Origin: Phytopseudomonas argentinensis
GTDB taxonomy: Bacteria > Pseudomonadota > Gammaproteobacteria > Pseudomonadales > Pseudomonadaceae
Length of the DNA: 64,000 nt
Assembly (NCBI RefSeq): GCF_900113905.1
Contig: NZ_FORC01000002.1
Span: 792,772-856,771 of the forward strand
Direction: 5' to 3'
Both the position numbers and the translations under genes were made by a program. Under the pieces are notes generated by a model. That model worked only from the letters and a program-made list of their open reading frames with translations. It was not told the DNA's origin and made no database searches. Positions 32,762-42,278 of the stretch are shown one piece after another. Numbering within the stretch: the stretch's first letter is position 1; each line of letters opens with the position of its first letter.

Positions 32762-34192
32762 TCAGGCTGCGGAAACCTTGAGTTCCTTGACGCGGCCATA
32801 ATTGTCGGAAAAGCGAATGATATCGTCTTCGCCCAGGTAAGTGCCCGATTGCACCTCGATCAATTCGAGCGGGATCATACCGGGATTCTCCAGGGCATGG
32901 ATCTGGCCAATCGGAATGTAGGTCGACTGGTTTTCGGTGACCATGTAGGTCTCGTCGCCATTGGTCACCTGGGCAGTGCCGCTGACCACGATCCAGTGCT
33001 CGGCGCGGTGGTGGTGCATCTGCACCGACAGCTTGGCGCCCGGCTTCACGGTGATGCGCTTGACTTGGTAGCGTGCGCCCTGATCGATGGAGTCGTACAT
33101 GCCCCACGGACGATACACTTCGCGATTGTTGAGGTGCTCGCAACGCTCCTCGCGCTTGAGCTGCTCGACGATGCGCTTGACCTCCTGGGCCTTGTCCTTG
33201 TGGGCGACCATGATGGTGTCCTTGGTCTCGACGATGATCAGATCCTCGACGCCCACGGTGGTCACCAGGCGGTAGTCGGCGTGCACGTAGTTGTTGCGGC
33301 TATCGTGGCTGAGCACGTCACCCTTGTGCACGTTGCCGTCGGCGTCCTTGTCACTGACGTCCCACAGCGCGGACCACGAACCGATGTCGCTCCAGCCGGC
33401 GTCCAGGGGCACCATCACGGCGTCTTCGGTCTTTTCCATCACCGCATAGTCGATGGAGTCTTCCGGGCAGGCGGCGAAGGCCTCCTTGCCGATGCGCACG
33501 AAGTGCATGTCTTCTTCGCTCTGCGCGCTGGCGCGGCGGCAGGCGTCGAGCATTTCCGGCTGCCAGCGTTGCAGCTCTTCGAGGTAACGGCTGGCGCGGA
33601 ACATGAACATGCCGCTGTTCCAGAAGTGCTCTCCGGAGGCCAGATAACGCTCGGCGGTTGCGCTGTCGGGTTTCTCGACGAACTGTTTGACGGTAAAGCC
33701 ACCTGTACCCGCAGCCTCACCCTTCTGCAGGTAGCCGTAGCCGGTTTCGGCATGGCTCGGCACGATGCCGAAGGTCACCAGCTTGCCGGCCTGGGCGAAG
33801 GGCAGGGCGGTTTCTACGGCGCGGTGGAAGGCAGCGACATCCTTGATCAGGTGGTCGGCAGCGAGGATCAGCAGCACTGGGTCGTGTTCCTTTTCCAGCG
33901 CCTTGATCGCGGCCAATGCGACGGCGGGCGCCGTGTTACGGCCCACCGGCTCGAGCAGGATGCTGGCGTTATCGATGCCCAAGGTGCGCAGCTGTTCGGC
34001 GGCGAGGAAGCGGTGCTCCTCGTTGCAGATCAGGCACGGCGGGCTGACCTCGAGGCCCTCCAGGCGGCGAATGGTCGCCTGCAGCATGGACAGCGAGTCA
34101 TCGGCGATCGGCAGGAACTGCTTGGGGTTGAGTTGGCGCGACAGCGGCCACAGGCGCGAGCCGTTACCGCCGGAAAGAATGACAGGAATCAT
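32762..34192 (-). CDS. Bifunctional mannose-1-phosphate guanylyltransferase / mannose-6-phosphate isomerase
   Basis: A 476-residue cytoplasmic enzyme making GDP-mannose. The N-terminal pyrophosphorylase begins [20 protein letters not shown] with the lysine motif [30 protein letters not shown] and FVEKPD follow. The C-terminal cupin (about 355-476) has the type II isomerase marks [40 protein letters not shown] and [18 protein letters not shown]. It is related to AlgA, PslB and WbpW. It feeds Gmd-Fcl and mannose transfer. Its start overlaps the upstream transferase stop (ATGA). Confidence 0.95.
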   Translation of the reverse strand: MIPVILSGGNGSRLWPLSRQLNPKQFLPIADDSLSMLQATIRRLEGLEVSPPCLICNEEHRFLAAEQLRTLGIDNASILLEPVGRNTAPAVALAAIKALEKEHDPVLLILAADHLIKDVAAFHRAVETALPFAQAGKLVTFGIVPSHAETGYGYLQKGEAAGTGGFTVKQFVEKPDSATAERYLASGEHFWNSGMFMFRASRYLEELQRWQPEMLDACRRASAQSEEDMHFVRIGKEAFAACPEDSIDYAVMEKTEDAVMVPLDAGWSDIGSWSALWDVSDKDADGNVHKGDVLSHDSRNNYVHADYRLVTTVGVEDLIIVETKDTIMVAHKDKAQEVKRIVEQLKREERCEHLNNREVYRPWGMYDSIDQGARYQVKRITVKPGAKLSVQMHHHRAEHWIVVSGTAQVTNGDETYMVTENQSTYIPIGQIHALENPGMIPLELIEVQSGTYLGEDDIIRFSDNYGRVKELKVSAA

Positions 34193-34941
34193 CGTGGAGC
34201 TCCTCCCATGAAGAGTGATTGCCGGAGTTTGAATTCCCTGAGCAGGATCGGCAGGATCAGGAACGCGTCACGCGCGTAACGGCCCACCAGGCGGCGAGGT
34301 TCGGTAAATGCACGGTGCAGCCATTCCAGCGAGTAGCGTTGCATCCACAGCGGGGCGCGACGCAGCTTGCCGGACAGGAAGTTGATCGAGGCGCCCACGC
34401 ACAGGCCGATGCCCACGGCCTGATCGGTTTCGAAAATCTTGTGCGCGAGAATCTCCTGGCGCGGGCAGCCGACCGACAGCACCACCAGATTGGACGGATG
34501 CTCGATGACGAAGGACAGGCAGGCCTGAATCGCTTCCTCACTGTTGATGAAGCCCATCGGTGGGTTGTGGTGGTGGAAGGTGATATGCGGGAAGCGTTCG
34601 CGCAGACGTGCGATGTCGTCGTCTTCGCAGCCGATGATGGTCACGTCCCAGGCGCGTTCCTCGGCGATATCGATCAGCTCGGCAGTCAGCGTGCTGCCTG
34701 GAATGGCATCCTCCACCGGCACCCTGAGCATGCGCAGCAGCGGCAGCAGCACGCGGCTGTCGCAGATGCGATGGCGAGCCACTGCATAGGCGCGCTTGAG
34801 GTCACGGTCGGTTTCCAGCTGCACCACATGGTTGATGTTGGGCGTCACGATATAGCTGTATTTTTCAGTGCTGTGCGCAACCAGGTCGTCAATCAGACGA
34901 TCCTTGGGGCCAGCATAGAATTCGATGTCAAAAGCCTTCAT
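34189..34941 (-). CDS. WecB/TagA/CpsF-family glycosyltransferase (second paralogue)
   Basis: A 250-residue GT26 protein. It has [80 protein letters not shown], and the C-terminal [26 protein letters not shown] pattern that anchors it at the membrane. AGAGG five bases upstream fixes ATG 34941, while a long upstream extension to 35178 is not credible. It overlaps the GDP-mannose gene by 4 bp. It is clearly diverged from the other family member at 31726, so the two probably add different sugars. Confidence 0.9.
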   Translation of the reverse strand: MKAFDIEFYAGPKDRLIDDLVAHSTEKYSYIVTPNINHVVQLETDRDLKRAYAVARHRICDSRVLLPLLRMLRVPVEDAIPGSTLTAELIDIAEERAWDVTIIGCEDDDIARLRERFPHITFHHHNPPMGFINSEEAIQACLSFVIEHPSNLVVLSVGCPRQEILAHKIFETDQAVGIGLCVGASINFLSGKLRRAPLWMQRYSLEWLHRAFTEPRRLVGRYARDAFLILPILLREFKLRQSLFMGGAPR

Positions 34942-35003
34942 CAACACCTCTTTGCGCCACTGGCGCGTGTTACGGACAGGCAACGACGGTTGTTGCTCAC
35001 GAT

Positions 35004-35768
35004 TCATTTGCCCAAAGCCGCTTTCAGCAATTTGCTGTGGGTGTGCACGTAGTGCAGGACATACAAAGAGATACTGTGCAACGGCGATAGTTTCATGACC
35101 TCCCGACGAATGCGCATGTCTTCCTTCAGCGCATCGAAGCGGCGGCTGGTGGAAACCCCGGTGGTGTCGAAGATGCACAGCGGCGAGTCGATCTTCAGCA
35201 CGTCACGCTGATGATCCTGGCCCTGGAGGAATTCGACGATCATGCAGTAGTCGGCCGAGAGCTTGAAATCGTCGCGAAAGCGCACGTTGCGCAGCCGCTC
35301 GTTTTCGAAATACATGGCCTGGTGGCTCGACGGCATGCCCAATACCAGGTGCTCGATCTTCTTGGCCTTCTGCGGGGTGAGGCGACCCTCGGCGTTCTGC
35401 AGGTAGTAGTCGCCGTACACGTAGCGCGGTTTGCCAGGCGCCTGTTCGATGGCATCGGCAACCTTCTGCAGCACATGCTCGTCGTAGAAGAAGTCGCCGC
35501 TGTTGAGGAACAGGGTGTAGCCCTCGGTCGCCGAGCCCTTGATCAGGCCCTTGTTCATGGCGTCGTAGAGGCCCTTGTCGCGCTCGCTGGTGATCTCGGC
35601 GTAGGGCTCGTCGATGGTCGCCAGCCACTCGGCGCCGCCGTCGGTGGAGGCGCCGTCGACCACTATCCAGCGAAAGTTGCGGTAGGTCTGGGCGGCCACA
35701 CTCTGGTAGGTCTGCTTGAGACCTGCCAGGTTATTCCAGTTGATGGTTACGATACTGAATTGGGTCAT
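35004..35768 (-). CDS. Glycosyltransferase family 2, WcaE-like
   Basis: A 254-residue GT-A transferase. FSIVTINWNNLAGLKQTYQS, WIVVDGASTDGGAEWLA and ITSERDKGLYDAMNKGLIKG give the nucleotide-sugar binding core, with LNSGDFFYDEH as the metal-binding region. This matches colanic acid WcaE and similar proteins of fucose-containing polysaccharide loci. ATG 35768 overlaps the end of wzy by 38 nt, consistent with cotranslation. Donor and acceptor are unknown. Confidence 0.9.
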   Translation of the reverse strand: MTQFSIVTINWNNLAGLKQTYQSVAAQTYRNFRWIVVDGASTDGGAEWLATIDEPYAEITSERDKGLYDAMNKGLIKGSATEGYTLFLNSGDFFYDEHVLQKVADAIEQAPGKPRYVYGDYYLQNAEGRLTPQKAKKIEHLVLGMPSSHQAMYFENERLRNVRFRDDFKLSADYCMIVEFLQGQDHQRDVLKIDSPLCIFDTTGVSTSRRFDALKEDMRIRREVMKLSPLHSISLYVLHYVHTHSKLLKAALGK

Positions 35769-37014
35769 GGCGTGTGCCTCTGATCTCACGAGTCGGGGAA
35801 GCTTGCGCGGCATAGGCGCGGGAGTAGTACAGGAAGCAGGCGGCGCCGATGCCCAGGACATCGCCGCCGTACATCAGGGAGTTGGACAGGAACATGTTGA
35901 GCATCTGGAACCAGAACACCAGCTGGAAAGCGCTGAGCAGCGGGCCCTTGTTCGGGCAGCGTTTCATGATGCGCAGGTAGCCGACGTAAAAGATCAGCGC
36001 GATCAGCGGGGTGAGGAAACCGTAGCGGTAGTACACGCCGAAGATACCCACGTCCGACAGGTAGAAGTGCGGGTTGTAGAGCGTGCTGAAACCGCCTTTC
36101 CACTGCAGCGACAGCGAGCCCATGCCGATGTACATGTTGTCGGCCACCGCGCCGATGATGATCGCCGTGGTGGTGTCGCGCACGCCGGGGCCGGTGGTGG
36201 CCTCGTCGAGCAGCGCCTGGAACTTGTCGAACTGGGCGTAGTAGAAGTCCGGGAAGATGAAGAACGAGGTCACCAGGATGGTGGCGGCCAACAGACCCAG
36301 CTTGAGCAGCGAATCGATGCGGTCGCGGAAGATCCACAGACCGGCCAGGCACCAGATGATCATGGTCTGCCGGGTTTGCAGTACCAGCCACAGGTAGGAG
36401 GCGAAGAACAGCAGGGTGCAGACCTTGGGCAGCGAGATGCGATCCTTCATGCTGTACATCAGCATGAACGCACAAAGGGTCACGTAGCTCGAGCCGATGC
36501 GGAAGCGATTGGGGCGCAGCAGCACGTCGCCGGCATCCTTGGCGTCCACCGTGAAGGACACGTTGGTGTTCTCCGGGATGATCCCGAAGTAGTAGCAGTA
36601 GCCGACGAAGGCGCAGGCCAGGCCCGAGTACAGGAAGAAGGTTTCCAGGTGCTTCTGGGTGGGCGCCGTCTTGATCATCAGGAACAGTGCCGGGAAGAAC
36701 ACCAGGTAGGCGAAGCTGCGCCGCTCTTCGAGCAGGCCGTAGAGGAACGGCTGGTCGAAATTGAGTTCGGCCATGATTGCCGAGACCACCGGCAGTACCA
36801 CGCCCATGAAGATGATCCACAGGCTGGTCTTGGACTGGTAGATGCGCTTCCAGACCAGGAACAGCGCCGCCGAGCTGCCCAGAATGCCGAGCAGCCACAG
36901 CTCGCGCAGGTAGGGTATGCCAGCCTTCTTGTCGTCGGTCAGAAAGAAACAGGCCGAGTTCAGGACAAACAAGATCAGCAGCAGATTGCGGTATGCCAGG
37001 AGTTGCTTGAACAA
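35731..37014 (-). CDS. Wzy-type O-antigen/exopolysaccharide polymerase
   Basis: A 427-residue inner-membrane protein with about 11-12 hydrophobic segments and a large periplasmic stretch (about 130-180 and again about 245-310). Sequence marks of the O-antigen polymerase/ligase superfamily: LQTRQTMIIWCLAGLWIF near residue 213, and FYLSDVGIFGVYYRYGFLTP near 317 with the conserved acidic-Gly pattern. It would join repeat units delivered by a flippase. No second polymerase was found in the locus. Primary sequence of Wzy proteins diverges strongly, so the call rests on topology, motif and context. Confidence 0.85.
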   Translation of the reverse strand: MFKQLLAYRNLLLILFVLNSACFFLTDDKKAGIPYLRELWLLGILGSSAALFLVWKRIYQSKTSLWIIFMGVVLPVVSAIMAELNFDQPFLYGLLEERRSFAYLVFFPALFLMIKTAPTQKHLETFFLYSGLACAFVGYCYYFGIIPENTNVSFTVDAKDAGDVLLRPNRFRIGSSYVTLCAFMLMYSMKDRISLPKVCTLLFFASYLWLVLQTRQTMIIWCLAGLWIFRDRIDSLLKLGLLAATILVTSFFIFPDFYYAQFDKFQALLDEATTGPGVRDTTTAIIIGAVADNMYIGMGSLSLQWKGGFSTLYNPHFYLSDVGIFGVYYRYGFLTPLIALIFYVGYLRIMKRCPNKGPLLSAFQLVFWFQMLNMFLSNSLMYGGDVLGIGAACFLYYSRAYAAQASPTREIRGTRHDPIQYRNHQLE

Positions 37015-37082
37015 GCTCGCCTTCCCATATCGAAATTGTCGTGGCTCGCAGCGCCGCCGCGTAGGCGTGGCTTGCGAGGTAT

Positions 37083-37544
37083 CTAGTAGAGCGCCTGCAG
37101 ATAGTCGCGAGTATTGCTATGGATGCGCGGTTCGTCGCGCATCTCCTCGATCAGCCACCAGCGGTAGCGACCGTGTTGCACGCTTGGCGGCTGCAGGTTC
37201 TGTTGCGCGCCCAGTTCCAGTGCATAGGCGATGACCACATAGTGGGTATCCGGCGCCTCGCCGAACACGCTGTCGGTGTAGAAGTGTTCGTACACACCGA
37301 GCAGCCTGGCCTGGTCACGCTGGAACGGCTGGCCCAGTTCCTCCTGGGTCAGCCGGGCGAACGCCGTGTCCAGCGGTTCGTTCTTCAGGATGCGCCCGCC
37401 CGGGGCGAACCAGCTGCCCTGGGCGGGGCGGTTGAGGCGCTCGCCCAGCAACAACTCACCCTGCAGGTTGCGTACCAGCAGATCGATGGACACCAGCGGC
37501 GTGCCGGCGACCACGGTCTTGAAGGTATCGGCCGGCAGGAACAT
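37083..37544 (-). CDS. gmm: GDP-mannose mannosyl hydrolase (Nudix)
   Basis: A 153-residue Nudix hydrolase releasing mannose and GDP from GDP-mannose (and GDP-glucose), thought to balance GDP-sugar pools. It starts MFLPADTFKTVVAGTPLVSI, has LNRPAQGSWFAPGGRILKNE and the variant Nudix box GGRILKNEPLDTAFARLTQE ELG characteristic of Gmm (lacking one standard glutamate), then THYVVIAYALEL and HGRYRWWLIEEM. The start codon lies one base after the fcl stop, so it is coupled. An upstream in-frame extension to 37634 lies within fcl. Confidence 0.93.
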   Translation of the reverse strand: MFLPADTFKTVVAGTPLVSIDLLVRNLQGELLLGERLNRPAQGSWFAPGGRILKNEPLDTAFARLTQEELGQPFQRDQARLLGVYEHFYTDSVFGEAPDTHYVVIAYALELGAQQNLQPPSVQHGRYRWWLIEEMRDEPRIHSNTRDYLQALY

Positions 37545-37545
37545 G

Positions 37546-38520
37546 TCAGCTGCGCACATCGTCGATGTGCTCGACGAACCAGCGATAGGCGTCACGCAGA
37601 CCGGTTTCCAGGTCGATGCTCGCCGTCCAGCCAAGCTTGGCCAGGCGCGAAACGTCCATCAGCTTGCGTGGCGTGCCATCGGGCTTGCTGCTGTCGAAGC
37701 TCAGGCGGCCCTGGAACTCGGTGACCCGCGCGATGGTTTCCGCCAGCTCGCGAATGGTGCAGTCCTGGCCGGTGCCGACGTTGATGTGCGAGAGCATCGG
37801 CTGGGTGTGCGCCTGGTACGTGGCTTCATCCAGATTCATCACGTGGACGCTGGCCGCGGCCATGTCGTCGACGTGCAGGAACTCGCGCATCGGCGTGCCG
37901 CTACCCCAGATCACCACTTCATCGTCGCCACGCAGGGTCGCTTCATGGAAGCGGCGCAGCAGGGCAGGGATGACGTGGCTGTTTTCCGGGTGGTAGTTGT
38001 CGTGCGGGCCGTACAGGTTGGTCGGCATCACGCTGCGGTAGTCGCGGCCATGCTGGCGGTTGTAGCTTTCGCACAGCTTGATGCCGGCGATCTTGGCGAT
38101 CGCGTAGGGCTCGTTGGTCGGCTCCAGCACGCCGGTCAGCAGCGCTTCTTCACGCATCGGCTGCTCGGCATGTTTCGGATAGATGCACGAGCTGCCCAGT
38201 GACAGCAGCTTCTGCACGCCAGCTTCGTGGGCGGCGTTGATGACGTTGGCCTCGATCATCAGGTTCTGATAGATGAAGTCGGCCGGGTACTGGTTGTTGG
38301 CGTGGATGCCGCCGACCTTTGCCGCGGCCAGGTAAACCTGGTCGATGCGCTGCTCGGCGAAGAAACGCTTCACGCTGGCAGCATCGACCAGGTCCACGCT
38401 TTCGCGTGGCGCCGTGACGATGCTCTGGTAGCCCTGGCTCTGCAGGTGGCGCACGATCGCCGAACCGACCATCCCACGATGGCCGGCGACGAAGATGCGC
38501 TGATCAAGAAGCGCGTTCAT
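37546..38520 (-). CDS. fcl: GDP-L-fucose synthase
   Basis: A 324-residue SDR enzyme that epimerises and reduces GDP-4-keto-6-deoxymannose to GDP-L-fucose with [22 protein letters not shown] is the nucleotide-binding motif, [16 protein letters not shown] the active-site serine region, and [13 protein letters not shown] the YxxxK pair. [20 protein letters not shown] and the conserved LHVDDMAAA complete the family pattern. It is separated from gmd by 2 bp. Confidence 0.97.
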   Translation of the reverse strand: MNALLDQRIFVAGHRGMVGSAIVRHLQSQGYQSIVTAPRESVDLVDAASVKRFFAEQRIDQVYLAAAKVGGIHANNQYPADFIYQNLMIEANVINAAHEAGVQKLLSLGSSCIYPKHAEQPMREEALLTGVLEPTNEPYAIAKIAGIKLCESYNRQHGRDYRSVMPTNLYGPHDNYHPENSHVIPALLRRFHEATLRGDDEVVIWGSGTPMREFLHVDDMAAASVHVMNLDEATYQAHTQPMLSHINVGTGQDCTIRELAETIARVTEFQGRLSFDSSKPDGTPRKLMDVSRLAKLGWTASIDLETGLRDAYRWFVEHIDDVRS

Positions 38521-38522
38521 GC

Positions 38523-39647
38523 TCAGTTCTCCACGGAGACCGGCATGTCGTGGCCATGTTCCTTGAGCAGGGCATGACGCTGGGCGACCTTGAGGTCTTC
38601 ACGAACCATCTCGGCGCACATCTCCTGTACGGTGATTTCCGGCGTCCAGCCCAGCTTGGTCTTGGCCTTGGTCGGATCGCCCAGCAGGGTTTCCACTTCG
38701 GCAGGACGGAAGTAGCGTGGGTCGATGCGCACGATCACGTCGCCGACCTTGAGGGCCGGGGCCTTGTCACCGTCGATGCGTTCGACGATGCCTTGCTCGT
38801 CCACGCCGCTGCCTTCGAAGCGCAGGTGCACACCCAGCTCGGCCGCCGACCAGGTGATGAACTCACGCACCGAGTACTGCACGCCGGTGGCGATCACGAA
38901 ATCGTCCGGTTGCTCCTGCTGCAGCATCATCCACTGCATGCGCACGTAGTCCTTGGCGTGGCCCCAGTCGCGCAGCGAGTCGATGTTACCCATGTACAGG
39001 CAAGGCTCCAGGCCCTGGGCGATGTTGGCCAGGCCGCGGGTGATCTTGCGGGTCACGAAGGTTTCGCCACGGCGCGGCGACTCGTGGTTGAAGAGGATGC
39101 CGTTGCAGGCGTACATCCCATAGGCTTCGCGGTAGTTGACCGTGATCCAGTAGGCGTACAGCTTGGCGACCGCGTAGGGCGAGCGCGGGTAGAAGGGGGT
39201 GGTTTCCTTCTGCGGGGTTTCCTGCACCAGGCCGTACAGCTCGGAGGTGGAGGCCTGGTAGAAACGGGTTTTCTTTTCCAGGCCCAGCAGGCGGATGGCC
39301 TCGAGGATGCGCAGGGTACCCATGGCATCGACGTCTGCGGTGTATTCCGGCGCTTCGAAGCTGACCGCTACGTGGGATTGTGCGCCGAGGTTGTAGACCT
39401 CGTCAGGCTGCACTTCCTGGATGATGCGGGTCAGGTTCGACGAGTCGTTGAGGTCGCCGTAGTGGAGGATGAAGTTCTGGTTGTCGACGTGCGGATCCTG
39501 GTAGATGTGATCCACGCGCTGGGTGTTGAAAGACGATGCGCGGCGCTTGATGCCATGCACCTGGTAACCCTTCTCCAGCAGGAACTCGGCCAGGTAGGAG
39601 CCGTCCTGACCTGTGATACCGGTGATGAGTGCTTTTTTCTGTTCCAT
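38523..39647 (-). CDS. gmd: GDP-mannose 4,6-dehydratase
   Basis: A 374-residue SDR enzyme converting GDP-D-mannose to GDP-4-keto-6-deoxy-D-mannose, the first step towards GDP-fucose. [20 protein letters not shown] binds [37 protein letters not shown] (T-S-E) and [13 protein letters not shown] (YxxxK) form the active site, with [17 protein letters not shown] typical of Gmd. ATG 39647 is preferred over an upstream in-frame ATG (39668). With fcl and gmm it forms the colanic-acid-like gmd-fcl-gmm block. Confidence 0.97.
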   Translation of the reverse strand: MEQKKALITGITGQDGSYLAEFLLEKGYQVHGIKRRASSFNTQRVDHIYQDPHVDNQNFILHYGDLNDSSNLTRIIQEVQPDEVYNLGAQSHVAVSFEAPEYTADVDAMGTLRILEAIRLLGLEKKTRFYQASTSELYGLVQETPQKETTPFYPRSPYAVAKLYAYWITVNYREAYGMYACNGILFNHESPRRGETFVTRKITRGLANIAQGLEPCLYMGNIDSLRDWGHAKDYVRMQWMMLQQEQPDDFVIATGVQYSVREFITWSAAELGVHLRFEGSGVDEQGIVERIDGDKAPALKVGDVIVRIDPRYFRPAEVETLLGDPTKAKTKLGWTPEITVQEMCAEMVREDLKVAQRHALLKEHGHDMPVSVEN

Positions 39648-39712
39648 TGCGATACCTGCGATGTCCAATTGATTAGAGAGCTGTAGCCAAATCGCTGCGC
39701 GCGGTCGGTGGA

Positions 39713-40861
39713 TCAGGCGCGTTTGAGCAGCAATTGCAGGCGTTCCATAACGCCGAGAAAAATGATCCGCACCGACGGAAACTTGTAAAAGAAACGGTAG
39801 ATGTCGTACTGCGCCTTCTGTTGCGATTTGCTGTCGCTGACAAGGTCGGCGGAGTCGATCAGGGCTAGGCCCTCACCTTCGATGTTGTGCAGGATGCTCA
39901 GTTCCATGGGCTTCATGGAAAGGCTGAAATTGTGCAGGCCACGGGCCTCGGTACGGGTCAATTGCAGGCCTTTGCAGGTCTTGCTGCCGTACAGATTGAC
40001 CGTGAAGTCGTAATCGGCGAGCAGCGGATTGCGGCGCTTGAAACACGATGGCAGCAGCTCGCAATAGGCGTCGTAGACCGACAGGCTGTCCTCGCGGCGG
40101 GCGAACCTATAGTCGACCGGCTGCTGCTGGATCGGCACCTGGAAGCGTGAAGAGGCGATGTTGAAGTGCTGTCCCGGGTCGCCGAAGTTGGTGGTCAGCG
40201 AGCGGAACGGGTACACGAAGTACAGATCCTTCGAAATGATGTAGGCGGTGTACAGCTTGAGCCATGAGGACTCCGGCCAGCCGCGAATGTCCGCCGGGAT
40301 GCCCTCGATATGGCTGATGTCGGTGCCATTGCTTTCCAGCCACTGGCGAAAACCCTGCCAGTGCCGGCGCGACCAGGCCTGGCCCCAGGACGCGGCCATC
40401 TGGATGAAATGCACGTGGGAGTCGCCATCGTCGATCGGCATGAAAGGCAGGTCGACGGTCTGGTTGAACTGCACGCTGTACAGACTGATACCAGCCACGC
40501 CGGCGTCATCGGCATAGGCCTGCAGGGCCTTGCTGGTGTAGTCGTAGAAGAACGGTGAAACGAACAGGTCGTCTTCCAGGATGATCACGTCGCCGTATTG
40601 CTCGGTCAGGTCGCCACAGCTCAGTACGTGCTGGCGCAGCCCCAGGCGCTGCGGGTGGGCGATGATGCGCTTCTCGCCGTGGGGCCAGTCGAAGGCCTCG
40701 GCAACCTGGCGCGGCTGCGGGTTGCCGGAGTTGTCGAGGCTGATAACCAGGCGAATGTCGCCCTCGGGATAGCGCGCCGTGAGCAACGAGCCGAGCAGGC
40801 GGCTGAGGCTTTTCGGCCGGTTGTAGCCGATGACGACGATAGTGGGCAATGGTGCTGTCAT
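39713..40861 (-). CDS. Glycosyltransferase (GT-A fold, GnT-I/family 2-like)
   Basis: A 382-residue protein opening with [20 protein letters not shown] and LVISLDNSG, then [20 protein letters not shown], whose EDD is the metal/nucleotide motif seen in GNT-I-like transferases. [20 protein letters not shown] follows. The C-terminal half has no motif I can name. It lies between a flippase gene and gmd and probably adds one sugar of the repeat unit; donor unknown. Confidence 0.82.
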   Translation of the reverse strand: MTAPLPTIVVIGYNRPKSLSRLLGSLLTARYPEGDIRLVISLDNSGNPQPRQVAEAFDWPHGEKRIIAHPQRLGLRQHVLSCGDLTEQYGDVIILEDDLFVSPFFYDYTSKALQAYADDAGVAGISLYSVQFNQTVDLPFMPIDDGDSHVHFIQMAASWGQAWSRRHWQGFRQWLESNGTDISHIEGIPADIRGWPESSWLKLYTAYIISKDLYFVYPFRSLTTNFGDPGQHFNIASSRFQVPIQQQPVDYRFARREDSLSVYDAYCELLPSCFKRRNPLLADYDFTVNLYGSKTCKGLQLTRTEARGLHNFSLSMKPMELSILHNIEGEGLALIDSADLVSDSKSQQKAQYDIYRFFYKFPSVRIIFLGVMERLQLLLKRA

Positions 40862-40891
40862 AGGATCGAAGCCAGTCTCTGATGAAAAGGG

Positions 40892-42256
40892 TTAGGAACG
40901 GTCACGGGGCATCTGCCGATCCGCCGTGGCATGCCAGCGGCGTGCGGCGAACAGCACGCTGGCAATCAGACTCAGGTAAATCAGGATGCTCGCCGCAGCG
41001 AACGCCATGACGGTCTGCCCGGCTTGTTGCAGGAACAGCGCGCCAGCCATCAGGGCAGCGATGCGCAGCACGGTGCTGAGCACTTCAAAGACGAGAAATT
41101 GGCCCTGCAGGGCAAGGGCGGGCACCGCCACTGCGCAGGGCCGGCTGACGAAAATCATGTATTCGGCCAGGGCCAGCCAGCGCGCGTACTCACCGGCCAC
41201 TGCCCATTGCTCGCCGAATACCAGCGCGAACAGCTGCGGGCCAAAGCAGAACACCAGGGCGAAGGGCAGCAGGCCCACCAGGGCCAGCGCTGCCGTTGCC
41301 TTTGCCAGCATGGCGGCGACCGGCTGGCGCTCGTGCACCGCTGTGCTGATACGCGGGTAGTAGACATCTGCCACGGACTTGCCGAGCAGTTGGGTCGGCA
41401 CGTTCAACGCCTGCTTGCACAGCGCGAAGAAACCGGCGGCCACCGGCCCGAAGAACACGGCGAGCACCAGCGTCGGCAGGTTCTGCGACACGGCGTTGAT
41501 AAGCATCTGCGGGGCGCGGTAGAGCGGAAAGTCGTGGTAGCGCGCGGCGAGTTCGCGAGTACCGAGCGGCGGCGCCTCGCCAGCCGCCTGGGTGGCCCGT
41601 GCGAGGGGGCTGCGGCGCAGCGACCAGTTGAGCATCAGGGTATGCAGCAGCGGCCCGACAGCCGTGCTCAGCAGCAGCGCCGCGGGGCTGGCGTGCAACA
41701 GGCCGACGCCGATACGCAGGCCGTTGTGGGCCAGGGCCTGCTGTACCGCCACACCGGCAGTGAGGCGGTAGCATTGCTTGCGAATCAGCCACTGCTGAGT
41801 CACTTCGAGTGCAGCACTGGCCAGCAGCACCAGCGGCAGCAGCATCAGAAAAGGGGTGATCTGCGTCACCCCAGCCGCGGCGGCCAGCGCTTCGCCAAAC
41901 AGGGCAATCAAGCCTGCGGCGAATAGGGCAAAACCAGCGGCAATCAGCAGGGAGAGACGAATCAGACCACGGGCATCGGCATCGCGCTTGGGCAATACGA
42001 TGGCGATGGGATAGGTGAGGGCGGCAATCGGGATGACCATGAACGCCAGGCTCATGAACACCCCGAGCACGCCATACGCCTGGGGGCCGTAGAGGCGAGT
42101 GATCACCGGCATCAGCGCCAGGGTGATCACTTGCGCACCGGCCGTTCCGGACGCCACGGTGACGATGTTGCGCAATACGGGGCTGCGCAATGCCGCCCTG
42201 CCGGCTGCGCAGAAGCGCGTCCGGAGGGCGGCTGGGGTGGTGACTTCAGGTTCCAT
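40892..42256 (-). CDS. Wzx-type flippase / polysaccharide transporter (second)
   Basis: A 454-residue MOP-superfamily membrane protein with about 12 segments. VLRNIVTVASGTAGAQVITL, PVITRLYGPQAYGVLGVFMS and ALTYPIAIVLPKRDADARGL are typical of the PST/Wzx group resembling O-antigen translocases; LLGKSVADVYYPRISTAVHE is the mid-protein signature. The start is uncertain: ATG 42256 or GTG 42265. It lies 22 bp after ugd. Two different flippases in one locus is unusual; one may handle another lipid-linked glycan. Confidence 0.88.
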   Translation of the reverse strand: MEPEVTTPAALRTRFCAAGRAALRSPVLRNIVTVASGTAGAQVITLALMPVITRLYGPQAYGVLGVFMSLAFMVIPIAALTYPIAIVLPKRDADARGLIRLSLLIAAGFALFAAGLIALFGEALAAAAGVTQITPFLMLLPLVLLASAALEVTQQWLIRKQCYRLTAGVAVQQALAHNGLRIGVGLLHASPAALLLSTAVGPLLHTLMLNWSLRRSPLARATQAAGEAPPLGTRELAARYHDFPLYRAPQMLINAVSQNLPTLVLAVFFGPVAAGFFALCKQALNVPTQLLGKSVADVYYPRISTAVHERQPVAAMLAKATAALALVGLLPFALVFCFGPQLFALVFGEQWAVAGEYARWLALAEYMIFVSRPCAVAVPALALQGQFLVFEVLSTVLRIAALMAGALFLQQAGQTVMAFAAASILIYLSLIASVLFAARRWHATADRQMPRDRS

Positions 42257-42278
42257 GACGTCCACTGTCGGAAGGGTC

